From positions 8,283,368 through 8,347,367 of the forward strand of contig NC_065919.1 of NCBI RefSeq assembly GCF_024586455.1: 64,000 nucleotides of DNA, written 5' to 3'. The DNA comes from Bactrocera neohumeralis. Taxonomy: Eukaryota; Arthropoda; Insecta; Diptera; Tephritidae. A program made the translations under genes and the position numbers. Of the stretch, positions 48,120 through 61,059 are shown piece after piece (position 1 is the stretch's first letter; each line of letters starts with the position of its first letter). The notes under the pieces were generated by a model that was given only the letters and a program-made list of their open reading frames with translations, was not told where the DNA came from and did not search any database.

Positions 48120-51100
48120 GCCGCATTGAATTAAATGCATCATCATAATATTGCAGGGTTGATTCGAATAATTTTTCATACAATAGCAATTACAACAATT
48201 TCGTTCAAATTGGCGCTATTTACGAGCGTTTTTTGCTATTATTTATTCGTTACCACAGGGTGATCTTAAATTTCTCCGTGATCTCCGTGATAAAGCGTTT
48301 TCTTTAATTAGCTGCAAGTATACCCTATACGTGTAATAGGTACAATATATTTTTGTTTATGGCCAAAGATTTTAGAAAAGAGTTTGGTGGATGAATCGGT
48401 CATAATGCATTAAATCATCTCCCAAGATTTGTGGATCATAAGTCGACCTTTTGGTAAACTATTTTTTGTTTGACTTTTGATGACGGTATTCGCTTACATT
48501 TTATATTTATTATTCAAGAAATTATCATTTTAAGGTTATATCGTAACTTTGTAAAATCGAGTATCGGTTAGTAAGCAGTTTTAGGTTTCCGAAATCATCC
48601 GACTAAACTTATTGACATAAACAAATCAGTTAATTAGACCATGATCTCCCGCTGAGGTGCATAGCTAAACGACTAAGTTGGAGGTGTGAGAGATTATTTT
48701 ATTTTTAGCTTCAGCTCGAATTTAAGTTAAATTGAAATAGTTATAAGATACATACATACATATGTATGCTATGCATTTTAGGTAACGATATGCTTAACGA
48801 TATATAATATGAATAATTTAGGGTTAAATTTCTTCTGAATGTATGTACATATGTACTATATATCTAAACATGTACAGTATATACGCTTGTTGTATTCATT
48901 TTATCCAAATTGGACATAACAAACTGTTGTCTTGGCAATGTCGGTTCTAACCCCAATAAAGACGCAAATTTATGATATTTTGACAAATTTCGTGGATACT
49001 ACATACATATGTATGTACATAAGTATACTTATCTTAGTATATAAAGAGTTGACGATGTGCTCGAAGATACATATACTACATATGTATGTAATTAAATAAA
49101 TACATAGCAACAAACTTTCACATATCTACATACATACATACATATGAATGTACACTCGTCTAAAGGAAAAAGACGTAGGTAAGTCGAAAAAAACGCAACT
49201 CACCTATATTCTATTTCCCTTGCAGGGTATAGAATTATATGGCAACAGAAGCAACAAGCATAAAAAGACAGTAACCGCAATGAATTCTACGCATGTGTAT
49301 GTGTTAGTATTTGTGTGAAGGCAGACAAAATTGAGATTGAAAGCAACAGCCGTCAGTCGTCAGCCATCAAGCGACAATTTTTATGAACATTTCCAACAAC
49401 AACACAAAAAGCAAATAGCACAGAAGCCGTATAACGGTTATGGAAAAAAATACGACTTTAGTATGTTGAAATTAGTGGTTGGGGGCAGAGAGGGCGGAGT
49501 AGCTTTGACTGTATATTCAAAGCGCACTTTTGTGTGTGTATGTATGTGTATATCACTATGTGCGGTTGTAAGCATGAATTCGTTCGTGGGGTTGGGGTAA
49601 ATTATGAGTTTCGTTGGAGAGTAAAGAAAACGCAAAACGGCAGTAATTGCTGAGATCAAACAGTGGTGTGCCACAGAGCAAGCGCAGCGCAAAAATTTTT
49701 AAATTGAAATACTTTATAATAAACGAATTTTATAAATAATTATATGCCTAAAGATTTTTTCAAAATCCGACCACCTAATAAGTAGTTAAAAAAGCTACGG
49801 CTTTTTTTATTTATCGTCTCGATTTCAGAAATTGTCAAATAACGGGTTTTTATTGAAGCGAAAAATTGGCCCACAAAGATGGTCAACATTTTAGAAAATA
49901 TTCGAACTAGTATTTAAAAATAATTTTGTCATATAGTATTTTTTATGTACATATGTATGTATGTATATACATATGTATATATTTTTGTTTTGCTTAAAAT
50001 TACTAGTTTTCGAGTTATGTATTCATACAAATTTGTTAAAAACTATTTTGTTATTAAAAAATTTATATTTACGCTACATATGTATGTACATACTTATATC
50101 TAATTAAAAGAAATTTTTCGAAAAAATTTTGAAAATTATTGAAAATTTCAAACAATTTTGTGATTATTTATACATAAAATTCTATTTACGCCGTTTATAA
50201 TTGAAATAAAGTTTTCGAAAAAATTTTGAAAGTTTTTGAACTTTTCGAAAAATTCGAAATTGTGTGCTTGATTTTTTCGTATCTTAAGTCCATTGCAGTG
50301 TAATTATTGATATAGAACGTTTAGAAGAACTTTACTCTACGAGTTCTACTTGAAGGAAGTCAAGTTAATATTAGACCAAATATAAGATCAGATATTAATC
50401 GGACCATTATTTTCTGCGACAGTTGAAATTCTTTGTTACAATAAAAACCTAAAAATTCGGTTGAGACCTTAGGTAGGTTAGGTTAGGTATGTAAATATGC
50501 TGATTACTCGAGAGATCATGAATAATCCTACTTGAACTGCTATAGATGCTTGTGCGTTGTAATGCTCAGAACTCCTAGGTAGGGATCAAAAAAAACGTCG
50601 AACATCTAGAGCGTGTTACAAATTTATTTAGGCGGCTAATATCTATTACTGCCGGTTCGCCGGGTTTGTAAAATGTATTGGAACCTCAGTCCGGCGAAAA
50701 CTGCAACATCATCTTTCTCATAGCAACTTTGTCAAACTCAAATCTTTAACCTCAACGCATGAGTGCTAATGGGACAGTGTCCAGTTATTGCGTTGAGGCC
50801 TAGAAATAACACAAACCCTGAGATACCAGTCATTACCAGCCTTTAAACTTTACGAGATGAAGAAATTTCAAAAAAAAATCGGCAGCTCAGATATTTAGTG
50901 TAAAATTCGAATTTGGAAACACAACCAGTTCATTAACGATTTCAGAAATCCTATTTGTTTATTGGACCTCGGTCTACCTCGTTATTGAAACTGATATTTG
51001 TGCACTTTTGTGTTTGTATAGCTCATAAAAACCATCTAAGAAATGTATATATAATATATACAATATATTCTCAACTTTTTTTTTCTTTAAAGAAAATAAA

Positions 51101-51650
51101 AAAATATTCAAATGCCAATAATATACATATACCATATGTTCAAGCGTATGTGTGCCTGCCCGAAATTGCATTGCCATTTTGATAAAAATTAGCGCGCAAA
51201 CTTGTTTTGGATTTGGGTCAATGACAGTCTCAAGGCAACGAAATTATTCCCGTTGGTTTTTAATTTATAATCAGCATTTGTTTTTGAGACCATATAGAGT
51301 ATACAAGACTTTTCGAGCCACTGTCTATGTATGTATGTATGTATATGTATAAATATATTTGCACCGCTTTGAAAATTCAAGTCTGCTTGTTTGTAAGACT
51401 GTCTGGTTTTTTATGACTGAGACTCGACATACACACTAACGGTATATAGTTATGTATGTATTTGTTTGTTTGTTAGTATTTATGCATTTTATATGGGGGA
51501 TCTCCGAGCGCTTGCCTTGCTAGTGTAATAAAAGGAGGCGGAGGGCGTGTGGCGCGTTATGGGGTGGTGCGGTTCCCGGTAAGTATGTGGGTATGTATGT
51601 GTGTGTATTTGTTTGTATTTTGTGCCAACGCGAATTTCAACCAAGTCAAG
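48120..51650. other. Inter-module spacer with decayed repeats
   Basis: No gene recognised. Microsatellites at 48745, 49005, 49120, 49945-49985 and 51330. The segment 50465-50850 begins GTAGGTTAGGTTAGG, like the reverse of the CCTAACCTAA tail of the LINE at 63.99 kb, so it may be an antisense LINE end. Confidence 0.45.
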
Positions 51651-51656
51651 CAGTTC

Positions 51657-51729
51657 ATGAAGAATCAACCTACAATATAAGGCTGTACGCCTGTTACCAT
51701 TCAGTACATCTCGTTACTCGGTGTTGTCG
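51657..51729 (+). promoter_or_regulatory. Repeated module 11
   Basis: Core 51689-51729: GCCTGTTACCATTC, AGTACATCTCGTTACTC, GGTGTTGTCG. Middle box ATGAAGAATCAACCTAC at -46. Upstream box weak (GCGAATTTCAACC near 51630). Confidence 0.76.
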
Positions 51730-51889
51730 TTGTCATCACCGTGCGGTGTCTCTAAGTGATATCTGCCATCACGGAAACGAAAAAGCTGCTTACTATGTGA
51801 GGGAATGTGGGTTTCTCAACTTACGTACTTTTCATACAATAATAACTGTGCATAGTAGTGCAATTACTTACATATGTACATAAATGAAT

Positions 51890-54370
51890 ATACATACATA
51901 TGTATGTATACTCGTTTCTGTTGCAGGCTGGCTTTTGCAATGTTTGGTGCCGTTGTTATGTAGTTTCCATTGTTGTGGCCTTTTATTTCCTCCGTCCATA
52001 ACATATTTTCACCATAGTGATATTGCAAATGATATTTTATACCTACATACATACATATACTACTTGCATATATATATGTATAAATTCATACATACATATG
52101 TATGTACTTATGTATGTATATTTGAGTGTTGAAGTTTCAATCTCAACCCCGAAGTTTCTGTTTGAGCAGCGGGATAGGAACGCAATATTGCTTTACAAAT
52201 ATTTTGCTCTAAAACCAGATACTTTTGAAAGCAAAAACCCTAGAACGAAGCTTCCACAACTGGTGCTCTCTTCATAAACTAACAGAAGTAAGAAATTTGC
52301 ATAAAAAGTAGAGAAAATGCTACCCGAAACAGTTTTGGAAGTAGAGACAATATTCTACTCAAATAAGTACCTCTTAGTTTATACCGCAGATTCGCTTATC
52401 TGCATGTCAATTGATATGAGATTCCTCAATTAAGACAGATTGATCTATTAGTAGTAGTATTGTACGGAATCGGCATCACATTTATACATCTTAGATGATA
52501 CATTTCAGAACTTCACAAGCATAAGCAGCGTTCTTTAATAGTCAAAAGATCATAAATATGACTCCAACCAAAGTAAATATATTTTTTGATAAGAAGCGCT
52601 ACAAGCCCAAGGGTGCCCGCAGGGTGGACGCTTGAAACCGGACCGAGTGCATTTTCCCATTTACGCAACACGCGAATTTACGCTCGCTTGGGTTTTTAGC
52701 GTAGTATGACACAATGTGATTGGTAGCACTGGAGATATACGACTGCAACAATAGCTACTGACAAAATAAGAAAATACTTTTTCGACTACCCCATATGTGT
52801 ACATACATATGTATGTATGAATTTGAGGAAGAGCTAATCAGCCACAGTTCCTAAAATGAGGAAAACTTAGATTAGTAGATTCTAAGATGGTAGTGAGGAA
52901 TCAGTGTTTCTCTTTGGCTGTTTTACTGTCAAAAGATTTCGAACATTATTTTTATCTGGGTTTTCATAAAATTATCATGTGGCCCCGTTAACAGTAAATT
53001 GTTTCTAATTTCACATCGTCTTCTAAAATCTAATGGATTTTTTTAAGAAGCCAAAAAATGTGCGAAACGTTTTGAACAAAATTTAAAATTATCGGAGAGA
53101 AGAAAGTTTTTAATTATATTTTCTAAATTTTTTGTTCGGAATCCATAATATGCAAGGAACACGCAGTAGGCTACAGTAGTAATCACTTCTGCCCGACCCT
53201 TGGCACCTTTTAACTGAATAATTTAGCGCTCCGAATCCCGTGCTCACATACTGAAAACCTAGATACACGTCGATGGTATTTGTAATACATCTTGAGTGCC
53301 TACATACATATGTATATCCAATCAACTATATACATATGTATGTATGTATATCCATTCATATAGATTCACTCATGTTAATTTATAAATGTATGTATGTTTG
53401 TATGTAAGTATATGTACATATGTTTATGTTCCTACCGATTTTGTTTTTCAAATGCACTTTGACTTTCCATTGTATTTTGCAGTATTTTCTGAGTTTCCAT
53501 TACCATTGTATAAGATCCAACAACAACAGAGCGAATGACTCGTATGTTAATATACATTCTTATGTTTACATATAAGAACAACTTGTGTATGTATGTATGT
53601 ACATATGAGCCTTTGTGTTTCTTTTTTTATATTTTTTCGTAATGGGATCAACAGAGGCCACAGCGATAAAAAGCCTTGCAACATCAATGAAAAAGTGGCG
53701 CGCATAAAAACCACCAGCCTGCAACGGTGCAACGTATCAGATATGGGCATGTATGATATACCATACATATGTACATACATACATACATATACATATATGT
53801 ATTTTGATGAACGAGACACCGCGTTGACAATGGGGAAATGTGCACGATTGCAGATAACAGAGCAAAGATTATGGGTGCGGGATAAGAGCGAGCTGCTTGG
53901 CAGCAAAAACATGCAACAAACAACATACACACATACAAACATACATATGTATGTGCATGATTGCCTATAGAAAACATGATACGACAGAGCGCTTACGTTT
54001 GCTTGCAACCACGTTGCACAATGCGGCCGTCACGTGCTGAAACCGCCTATGCCTACATGATTATATGTTGCTGGAACGAAATTGTGTGGTTTGTGGTCGT
54101 CTCGGTGTTGCAAGCAACATGCCTGCACGCCGTAGCAATTACGTGTAGACATACATATGTACATACGTATGTACAAGCTTGCGTACGTCTACAGACACAC
54201 ATACATAAGTACAATCGACGACACCAGTGCCATAAGTGGCTTACGGTGGTAGGCTTCGGTTGCAATTTGACTGGCTGGTTGGCTGGCGATGCATGTGTAT
54301 GTGTGTGTGTGTGTATGCACACTCGTTTGTATGTTTGTTAACTGCTGTTACGTGTTTACTGTTATGCGAC
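51890..54370. other. Inter-module spacer rich in TATG/TACA microsatellites
   Basis: Repeats of TATGTATG/ACATACAT at 51890-51910, 52043-52120, 52800-52820, 53300-53420, 53585-53605, 53760-53800, 53935-53950 and 54150-54175, often in back-to-back palindromic form. Open frames across them give Tyr/Cys/Val-rich artefacts. A GT run lies at 54295-54315. Confidence 0.55.
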
Positions 54371-54413
54371 AATTTTCCTGTGCTGAAAACGTATGTGGCG
54401 ACGTCGGACGGAT

Positions 54414-54526
54414 GGGCAATTGCTTGTCGAGTTTAAAAACTTGCCAGCGTTGCATGAAAAATCAGCCTTCGTCATTTGCTGCTCGCCTGTTCACATTCAG
54501 TACACTCGTTACTCTGTGATGCAGAC
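54414..54526 (+). promoter_or_regulatory. Repeated module 12
   Basis: Core 54485-54526: GCCTGTTCACATTC, AGTACACTCGTTACTC, TGTGATGCAGAC, one base shorter in the middle than the others. Middle box ATGAAAAATCAGCCTTC at -45; upstream box GGGCAATTGCTTGTCG at 54414. Confidence 0.77.
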
Positions 54527-54776
54527 AACAACGGCTACGCGAATCACTCACCACCATTCGCGTTCACCATAGCAACAACACAGCGCAGAAACCATAACAA
54601 TCCGTGTAGCCAACAAATGAATGGAGATTGCATTTATACATACATACATACATAAGTATTTAACCAGGGGTGGTTTCGGGTACAGTCGAAAATTGCGATA
54701 CGGCTTGTATGTACATACGTAAGTAGTGACAACCGCAAAGCAAGTGCTAAGTGAATGAGGCTTGTAGATCCCAGTA

Positions 54777-54870
54777 CTTATTAAATAAGAAAAAAATGTT
54801 CATCACTAATAGACGGGAAGATACTTGTTAAATAAGAACAAAATGTTCATCACTAATAGACGGGAAGATA
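54777..54870 (+). repeat. Tandem duplication, 2 x 47 bp
   Basis: Units 54777-54823 and 54824-54870 differ by two or three substitutions; both contain ATGTTCATCACTAATAGACG. A recent local duplication with no evident function. Confidence 0.85.
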
Positions 54871-55289
54871 GTTAGATCAAATTTCCAACTGAGGTTCGCT
54901 AATGAAGTTGAGATACCTTATAATGCGATATTCAAAGTGACAGGTTTTCAAATTGTACGGAATAGCAATAGAAGGAGGTGGAAAGATTTAGACATTTTCT
55001 TCTCCACAGAACAGCTTTCGCTAAACTTTAGCGTCTAGCTTCATTAGCTAATTAAGGGTCAATAAAAAGGAAAACGAATACCTTGAATTCTTACAATTTG
55101 TCTGCCTATGGACCGAATTTCCACGACAATTGGAACTCATAATCGGAGTGCGCCACGACTTTTACGAACAAAAAAGGGCACAACATAATTTATGAACTCA
55201 ATAACCGAACTACAGATAAAGACTCTGCTATATATTGTATTGTGTTTTCAATAATAGTGCTAAAAAAGTGTTTTTTTTTTTTAAATAAC

Positions 55290-56296
55290 ACATAAACGGT
55301 TTGGGATATCAATGAAATTCTTTATTCCTGTGAAATCGATGCCATTATGTATGGAACTCGATGTCTTTTGCATGGCCACCAAGGGCACACTTGCAGAAGT
55401 CCATTCGCTGAACCCAGTTTTTCACTGTTTTAAAGCATATGTAAATCGGCCGATACTGCTGCAATTTCCGTTCGATATTCATACGAAGTTCATCAATCGT
55501 CGCTGGCTTATTGGCATAGGCCACAGACTTAACGTAGCCCCACTGGAAATAGTTTAACGGCGTGAAATCGCACGACCGTATTGGGCAATTGACTGGGCCA
55601 TTTCGTGAGGTAACACGTTCACCAAATCTGGTTTCAATAAATCGATTGCGACATTTGCTGACTGGCTTGAGGCGTTGTTCTCTTGAAACCTCATTTTGTC
55701 CAAATACATATTCAGTTATCATTGATCGGTAGCCATTCCCATTTACAGTAATGTGTCGGTCTTGATCATAACGGAAGTAGTACGGCCCAATGACGCCGCC
55801 GGCTCTTAAACCCAACCAAAGCAAAATTTTTTCGGGATGCAATGGTGATTCATGGAGTACGTGTGGATAGCTGCCTGACCAATAACGCATATTTTGCTTA
55901 TTGATGAAGCCACTCAGCCAGAAATGAGCCTCATCGCTGAAGATGATTTTTCGATGAAAATTCGGATAATTTTCAAGTTGTTGCTCAGCCAAATTTAAGA
56001 ACATACGACGATTCTGGTGGTTATGCGACTTCAGTTCTTGCGCCAGTTTGATTTTGTATGGATCTTTTCGCTAAATTTGCTTAACGACATCACAGAAATG
56101 TCCAACGCTTGAGAACGACGTGTGAGAGACTGATTTGGGTCTCCCTCAATTGATACGCTAGCGGCAGCAATATTCTCGACATTACGGGCACTTCTTTGAC
56201 TACTGTGCCCATGGATTCAAATTAAAAAAAAAAAATATGGCGTCGTTTGCTGCCTCTAACGAGTTTCCTTTGGAACGTTCCTATTGAAAACCCCTT
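55290..56296 (-). pseudogene. Tc1/mariner-superfamily element with long transposase frame
   Basis: A 219-codon minus-strand frame (55345-56004) encodes LAEQQLENYPNFHRKIIFSD, EAHFWLSGFINKQNMRYWSG, GVIGPYYF, ITVNGNGYRSMI, RNGPVNCPIRSCDFTPLNYF then QWGYVKS. FSDEAHF carries the first catalytic Asp. The segment holding the second Asp (usually QQDGA) is disrupted: after EYVFGQNE the sequence continues as EVSREQRLKPVSK. The N-terminal helix-turn-helix part at 56010-56200 is frame-broken. Ends in TTGAAAACCCC near 56287, like the copy at 41.56 kb. Inactive. Confidence 0.82.
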
Positions 56297-56754
56297 ACAA
56301 ACTTTGAGGTTATTTCATTCGTAGTCGAAAGATTTCACATTTTACAGGTATATGGTACGAGGATTCACTGATTTTCATACTTTTCGCTCGAGAATACTGG
56401 ACCGGGTATTTGGATAAGTTGCATATATTATGTTTATTTGAATTTACCGTGCATCCGTTATAGTTTGAATACCAAAGATCTTTCTTTAGACCAATGAAAA
56501 TATGAATATTTGGGAATTTAACAATCACACTGTTATTTTAAACATGACCTCAGTTACTGACGCCCTTCCTTCTTACTTCTCTTTTTTCTTATTCTTCAAC
56601 CACATTTATGATTTTTTTATGCTGATTTGTCGTATATTTTTTTTTCTTTCCGTGTTTCTGCGGTTTCCACTTTGCTTTTTGTGGTAAGTCTAAACAAATA
56701 GAGAATTACTTGTAATTTCAAGTGAAGTCAGTGTGCTATTACCGCAAGTAAAAT

Positions 56755-56858
56755 GGGAAATTGAAAAAATAAATGAATTCAAACCGTAAACCGGTACACC
56801 TGTTTTGAAGTTCTGTTCGCCGGTTCCCACTCAGTACATCTCACTATTTGGTAACTAC
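56755..56858 (+). promoter_or_regulatory. Repeated module 13
   Basis: Core 56819-56858: GCCGGTTCCCACTC, AGTACATCTCACTATTT, GGTAACTACC. Middle box CCGTAAACC near -47 and upstream box GGGAAATTGAAAA at 56755 are both weaker. Confidence 0.68.
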
Positions 56859-57993
56859 CTCGAAAAGCAACAAAACCGAATGTAATGACGGAACCGCTGA
56901 AATTCAGCGAATCTATTAAACGCTAGACGCTTGGAAAATGCTTTGAAAGCAAAAACACAAAATTCAAAAGTCATTTCACATAGAAGAAACTGTGCGAGTA
57001 CACACATTATTTACATTCGACGGAGAGTTACGAGGACGACAGACTTCAAATGTGCGCTAGAAAGGTACAACTTTCTGTGTCACATGCGGGTAAAGAAGAG
57101 TAGAAGAGTTTGAGAGAGTAAAATATCTATAAGATGTTTTTTAATTATTAAACATAAGATCCACATATTCGACTTTTCTTGAAACATACCTAAGTTACTC
57201 AAAAATAAAATATTTTTTTTAAAGAACACAGTCATACGTAGTTCATTAGCTTTACCGATAATCATGTCATCGAAATGGTCCAACGTAGAAGGTAACTCCA
57301 GTCGCAAAAAAAGATGTACCAATAAAAGCTGAGAAAAATAAGTTCTATATAAACATCGATCTTTTCCTCTTTCTTAGCAGATCGCGACACATTTGTTAGG
57401 ATCCCGTTCAAATGCCTCTACCTCAGATAATGATTGCTGCATACACACGAGTACAGTGTGATAAGGTAGTGACTATTAGAGGATAATACATAGTATGTAT
57501 TGCTGAGACAATAAGATTAAATGTCTTATGATTTCATTTTAGACCGATATACAAGTATTTTCATATTGTTATGATTTCGAAGAATGGATGTGGCCTCAGT
57601 CGTAAATTATTCATATATTACCCTCCTTGAAGTTAAAGTTTCGGCTCGGATGCTTGAAAGTCAAGTCGGTAATCGCTTAAACTCAAGCGGTGATCTTAGT
57701 CTGTACAGCCTAAAAACGAACCTCAACCTTATTCCGGGTTTCATTTTGCAACATTTAATAATTTGAAAAATTTTACTATTCTTTTAATAGCTGCATCTTC
57801 ACGAAGTTCTGAATTATAAGTAAGAATTATGTATTATACAATTTTTGTTTTTTTCCTTCAGTATTAAATGAGTTACTTATCAGTACTCCCTCGTACATAG
57901 ACACTCATGTATACATACATATATACATGTGCGTTGTTTTCCCGCAAGTGCAACTGAATTGCAGTGACGGCACTTGAGCTCTTTGGGGGTGGC

Positions 57994-58121
57994 GGGAGAA
58001 TTGCAATTACACAAATTGTACGTATGTAAGCATGCGAAACGGGTACTTGTTGTAAAATTTGCTTGCCTTCGTTGCTGTTGGCCTGTACCCACTCAGTACA
58101 ACTTGTTACTTGATGCCGACA
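57994..58121 (+). promoter_or_regulatory. Repeated module 14
   Basis: Core 58081-58121: GCCTGTACCCACTC, AGTACAACTTGTTACTT, GATGCCGACATG. Middle box TGTAAAATTTGC at -44; upstream box GGGAGAATTGCAATT at 57994. Confidence 0.77.
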
Positions 58122-58967
58122 TGCCACGGCACGGCGGCCAATGGAAATTGTGAATAGCGAAGAATTGTGAACAGAGTTGATTGGCATTACACTGTGGTCG
58201 ACTTGCCATAGATGAGTATATGTATATGTACATATATATGTGTATATATAGAGGTATATATATGTATATAGAGGTAAAGGTAGATCCACGCAATGAATGA
58301 TATACTTATTGTATGTGTATGATGTTTTCTTCTCAAAGTGGATTTCGTGTATTTTTCTTAACAAAAATTTGCCTTCAAATGCCAGAGCAACAAGTTTACA
58401 TATACATACATACATACATACATAACTGAATGTGGCATAGACTCCACCATCCTATTACATATGTATGTATGTATGTTACTAAAGCGTTGAATTCTGCAAC
58501 CTCATGTTGTGCCATAAAAAATGGTTTTGTTGTTGGACGTTGGAGGCGCGAAAATGCCAAGTGAAAATGCGTTAAGCTATCACACAACGCAGCCGGTTGG
58601 AAGCACGCACGAATGGTTTGGGAGTGTCCACTGGCCATAGCTGGGTCCGTAGATTCAAACATGAGATATCATGCGCGCTGTCGGTCGCTTCAGCTCAGCT
58701 TGTTTATTTGTAAAATTCTTTCCGAGGCATAAGCAACAGTTGTGGCCACTTAGATAGTGTAAGCATATACATATGTATGAATAAAGCAGGCGCTCCATAT
58801 AACGCTCATGTGATCACATACATACAAACATACATACATACATATGTTCCAACATACTTCCATACGTAGTCTTCCGCTTTGTTTTTACAGCTGTGCCGCA
58901 TTTTCTGCAGCGCTGTCAGTTTTTAGTTTGTGCTAGCGGGGAAACAGGAGCGACGGCGGTTGGCTGA

Positions 58968-59070
58968 TCGCAATTGCAACGACTGCTTGGAAAAGTGTGC
59001 AATTATATTTCGAGCTGCAGCCGGCGCTGCTAGCCTGGCCCTATTCAATACATGGCGTTACTCTGTGGCG
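58968..59070 (+). promoter_or_regulatory. Repeated module 15
   Basis: Core 59033-59070: GCCTGGCCCTATTC, AATACATGGCGTTACTC, TGTGGCG. Upstream box TCGCAATTGCAACGAC at 58968 is clear; the middle box is poor (GCAATTATAT near -48). Confidence 0.68.
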
Positions 59071-59079
59071 ATTCGAAAG

Positions 59080-60975
59080 CAAGCGCGCAAGTTGTGAGGT
59101 TTTAAGTGCGGCAGCAGCTGGCGGTAGGCGAGCAGACGACCAACGAAGTCATGCCAATGCGAACTGTGTGAATCATGTGGGTAACCGTATACATATATGT
59201 ATGTATGTATGTATGTATAGTGTGTGCGGAATAAGAAGTTTTTATGGAAGTTGGTTTAAATAGACGGTTTTGAGGGTCAGTGTATGGGAGAGGAAAAAAT
59301 GCGATGATGAAAATGGCAGAGTATATAGTAAAGTGGTAATATTTGTTATGAGAGAAAGTAGACATTTTGAAAAAAATTCAAAAGATTCAAATCATAAGTA
59401 CATTCAAAATTTCTTCGAGAGTTTAAGTAATATCACTGTACAAACATGTGAGGAGAAATGTTCATATTCATTCCGCATAGTTTGACATGATTTTATATCA
59501 AAAACATCAATCATCCGGACTCGTGTAGTAAACTGAGGTCTCCACACATCCTCTTATGTACCAGAAATAGTTTTTCAAAGATTTGGGCTTTATTTATCCC
59601 ATTTTATCGTTCGCCTAACCCCAGCGGGCACGGGGTGGAATTTTCCCGCGGTAAGATATGCCTGTCTTAAGATGCAACTAAACTACAAAACGCACTATGA
59701 CTGTTATTTGGCTTGCCGCGAAATTTCAAGATAATCTTGTTAGCAATATATGGTTTTAGTACTCAGCTTGAACTGATATTATAATCTTTGAATGAGACTC
59801 TTTCTAATGAAAAGACATTTGAAGATCAAGCTAAAAGTGTCACCAGTCATTAAGTTTGATAGGTGCTGGTAGTAGTAAAAGCTACAAGGTCCGATCGGAG
59901 ACTTAAATCTGGCACCACGGGTAGCAGTTGTCCCTTGGAGTTCGCTACAATCTGTTCATTGGGTTTGGCTCTTTGGGGAGATCCATGGCTGCTGTGGTTT
60001 AAACCTAAGTGCAGGTGGAATTGAAAATTCAGCTCGCCGCAAATGTGTACTTAAATGGTCCACTTAGTCTTAGTCTTCTATAACGAAATCTATCTGTTTA
60101 TTTAAGTCTTATATTTCATATTTCGGTCACACTAGAATAGTCCCCTTCGACACTAGTCAGTTTTGCACAACATTTCTTGAAATTTTTGTAACAAACCGGT
60201 CTCACTGTACAACAGTTCTCATATCAGTTTGTATACTAGGGGGAATAGCCTGGCTCAATGTCACCCAGTCTGCAGCAAAATCAAATACACAAGTGGGAAT
60301 TGCAAAAGCTGATGTGACAATTATTAGAAGAAATAGCAGCAAAGGCAGCAACAACGAAGCGATAAGACACACTACGATCAGCTAAATTTAAGCGCTGTAA
60401 GAGCTTTTAATGTTTTTGAAATTCAGTGAGATATGATATTTGTATGTCTACTATTACTGTGTTTGCATTACATAATTCAATATTCTTCAATAGCAATGCC
60501 CTCTCTCTCTGCTCCCGCTCTCACTCTGAATGTATTTATCTGTTGTAGTAGCTGAGCACACCGTGTGTAGGGTGAAAGCCTACGAAAACTCTAATGAAGC
60601 TGCAAAATAGGCAGTGACTGTAGAAAAGTGGATTAAAGGCGCGACAAAGCAATGACGGTAAACAAATATACACACAGGCATACACATTTGAGTTTTGTTT
60701 GGCTTGTTTATACACAAATAGGTATAGGGGGACTGACGCTCGCCGTGGGGGTGCACTCGCTATGAAAACGTGCTGATTTTGCCCACTCCAAGGCATGCTA
60801 CAGACAAAGCTGGAGATTGTTCTCTATTAGTCTGTTAGACTTGGCATATTTTAAATATGCCTGTGTGAATGTGTATATTATTTGCAAGCAATCAGCCGGC
60901 GTCGGACCAGACTCAATGCATGTGACTTTAGATTAGCGACTGAAACGCGAAAATAAACAAATTAACTTTCTCGCT
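59080..60975. other. Inter-module spacer
   Basis: No gene recognised. A GC-richer segment at about 59880-60010 may be a decayed transposon piece. GTGGGAATTGCAAAAGCTG at 60292 resembles the upstream box of the modules but no core follows within 150 bp. Confidence 0.45.
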
Positions 60976-60981
60976 AGCAAC

Positions 60982-61053
60982 TGCTGAGTAGAAGCTTGCG
61001 CTCGTCGCTGTGTGCCTGTTCCCACTCGGTACGTTGTGTTACTTTTGGTGGCA
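60982..61053 (+). promoter_or_regulatory. Repeated module 16
   Basis: Core 61014-61053: GCCTGTTCCCACTC, GGTACGTTGTGTTACTT, TTGGTGGC. Middle and upstream boxes not convincing. Last copy found in the window. Confidence 0.65.
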
Positions 61054-61059
61054 CCACAG

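Noticed and set aside
53547..54008. 153-codon minus-strand and 125-codon plus-strand open frames
   Set aside because: They run through TATG/ACAT microsatellites, overlap on both strands and have no domain.
57873..58415. 180-codon minus-strand open frame overlapping module 14
   Set aside because: Composed of TATATG-type repeats and the antisense of the module; no coding signature.
31855..61053. The modules as a transposon or SINE family
   Set aside because: All 16 are on one strand, have no common ends, tails or target duplications, and their spacers are unrelated. Recognisable transposons in the same region lie in both orientations.
31855..61053. The modules as a CRISPR-like or satellite array
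   Set aside because: Spacing is irregular (0.4-4.3 kb), copies are diverged, and this is an animal genome.
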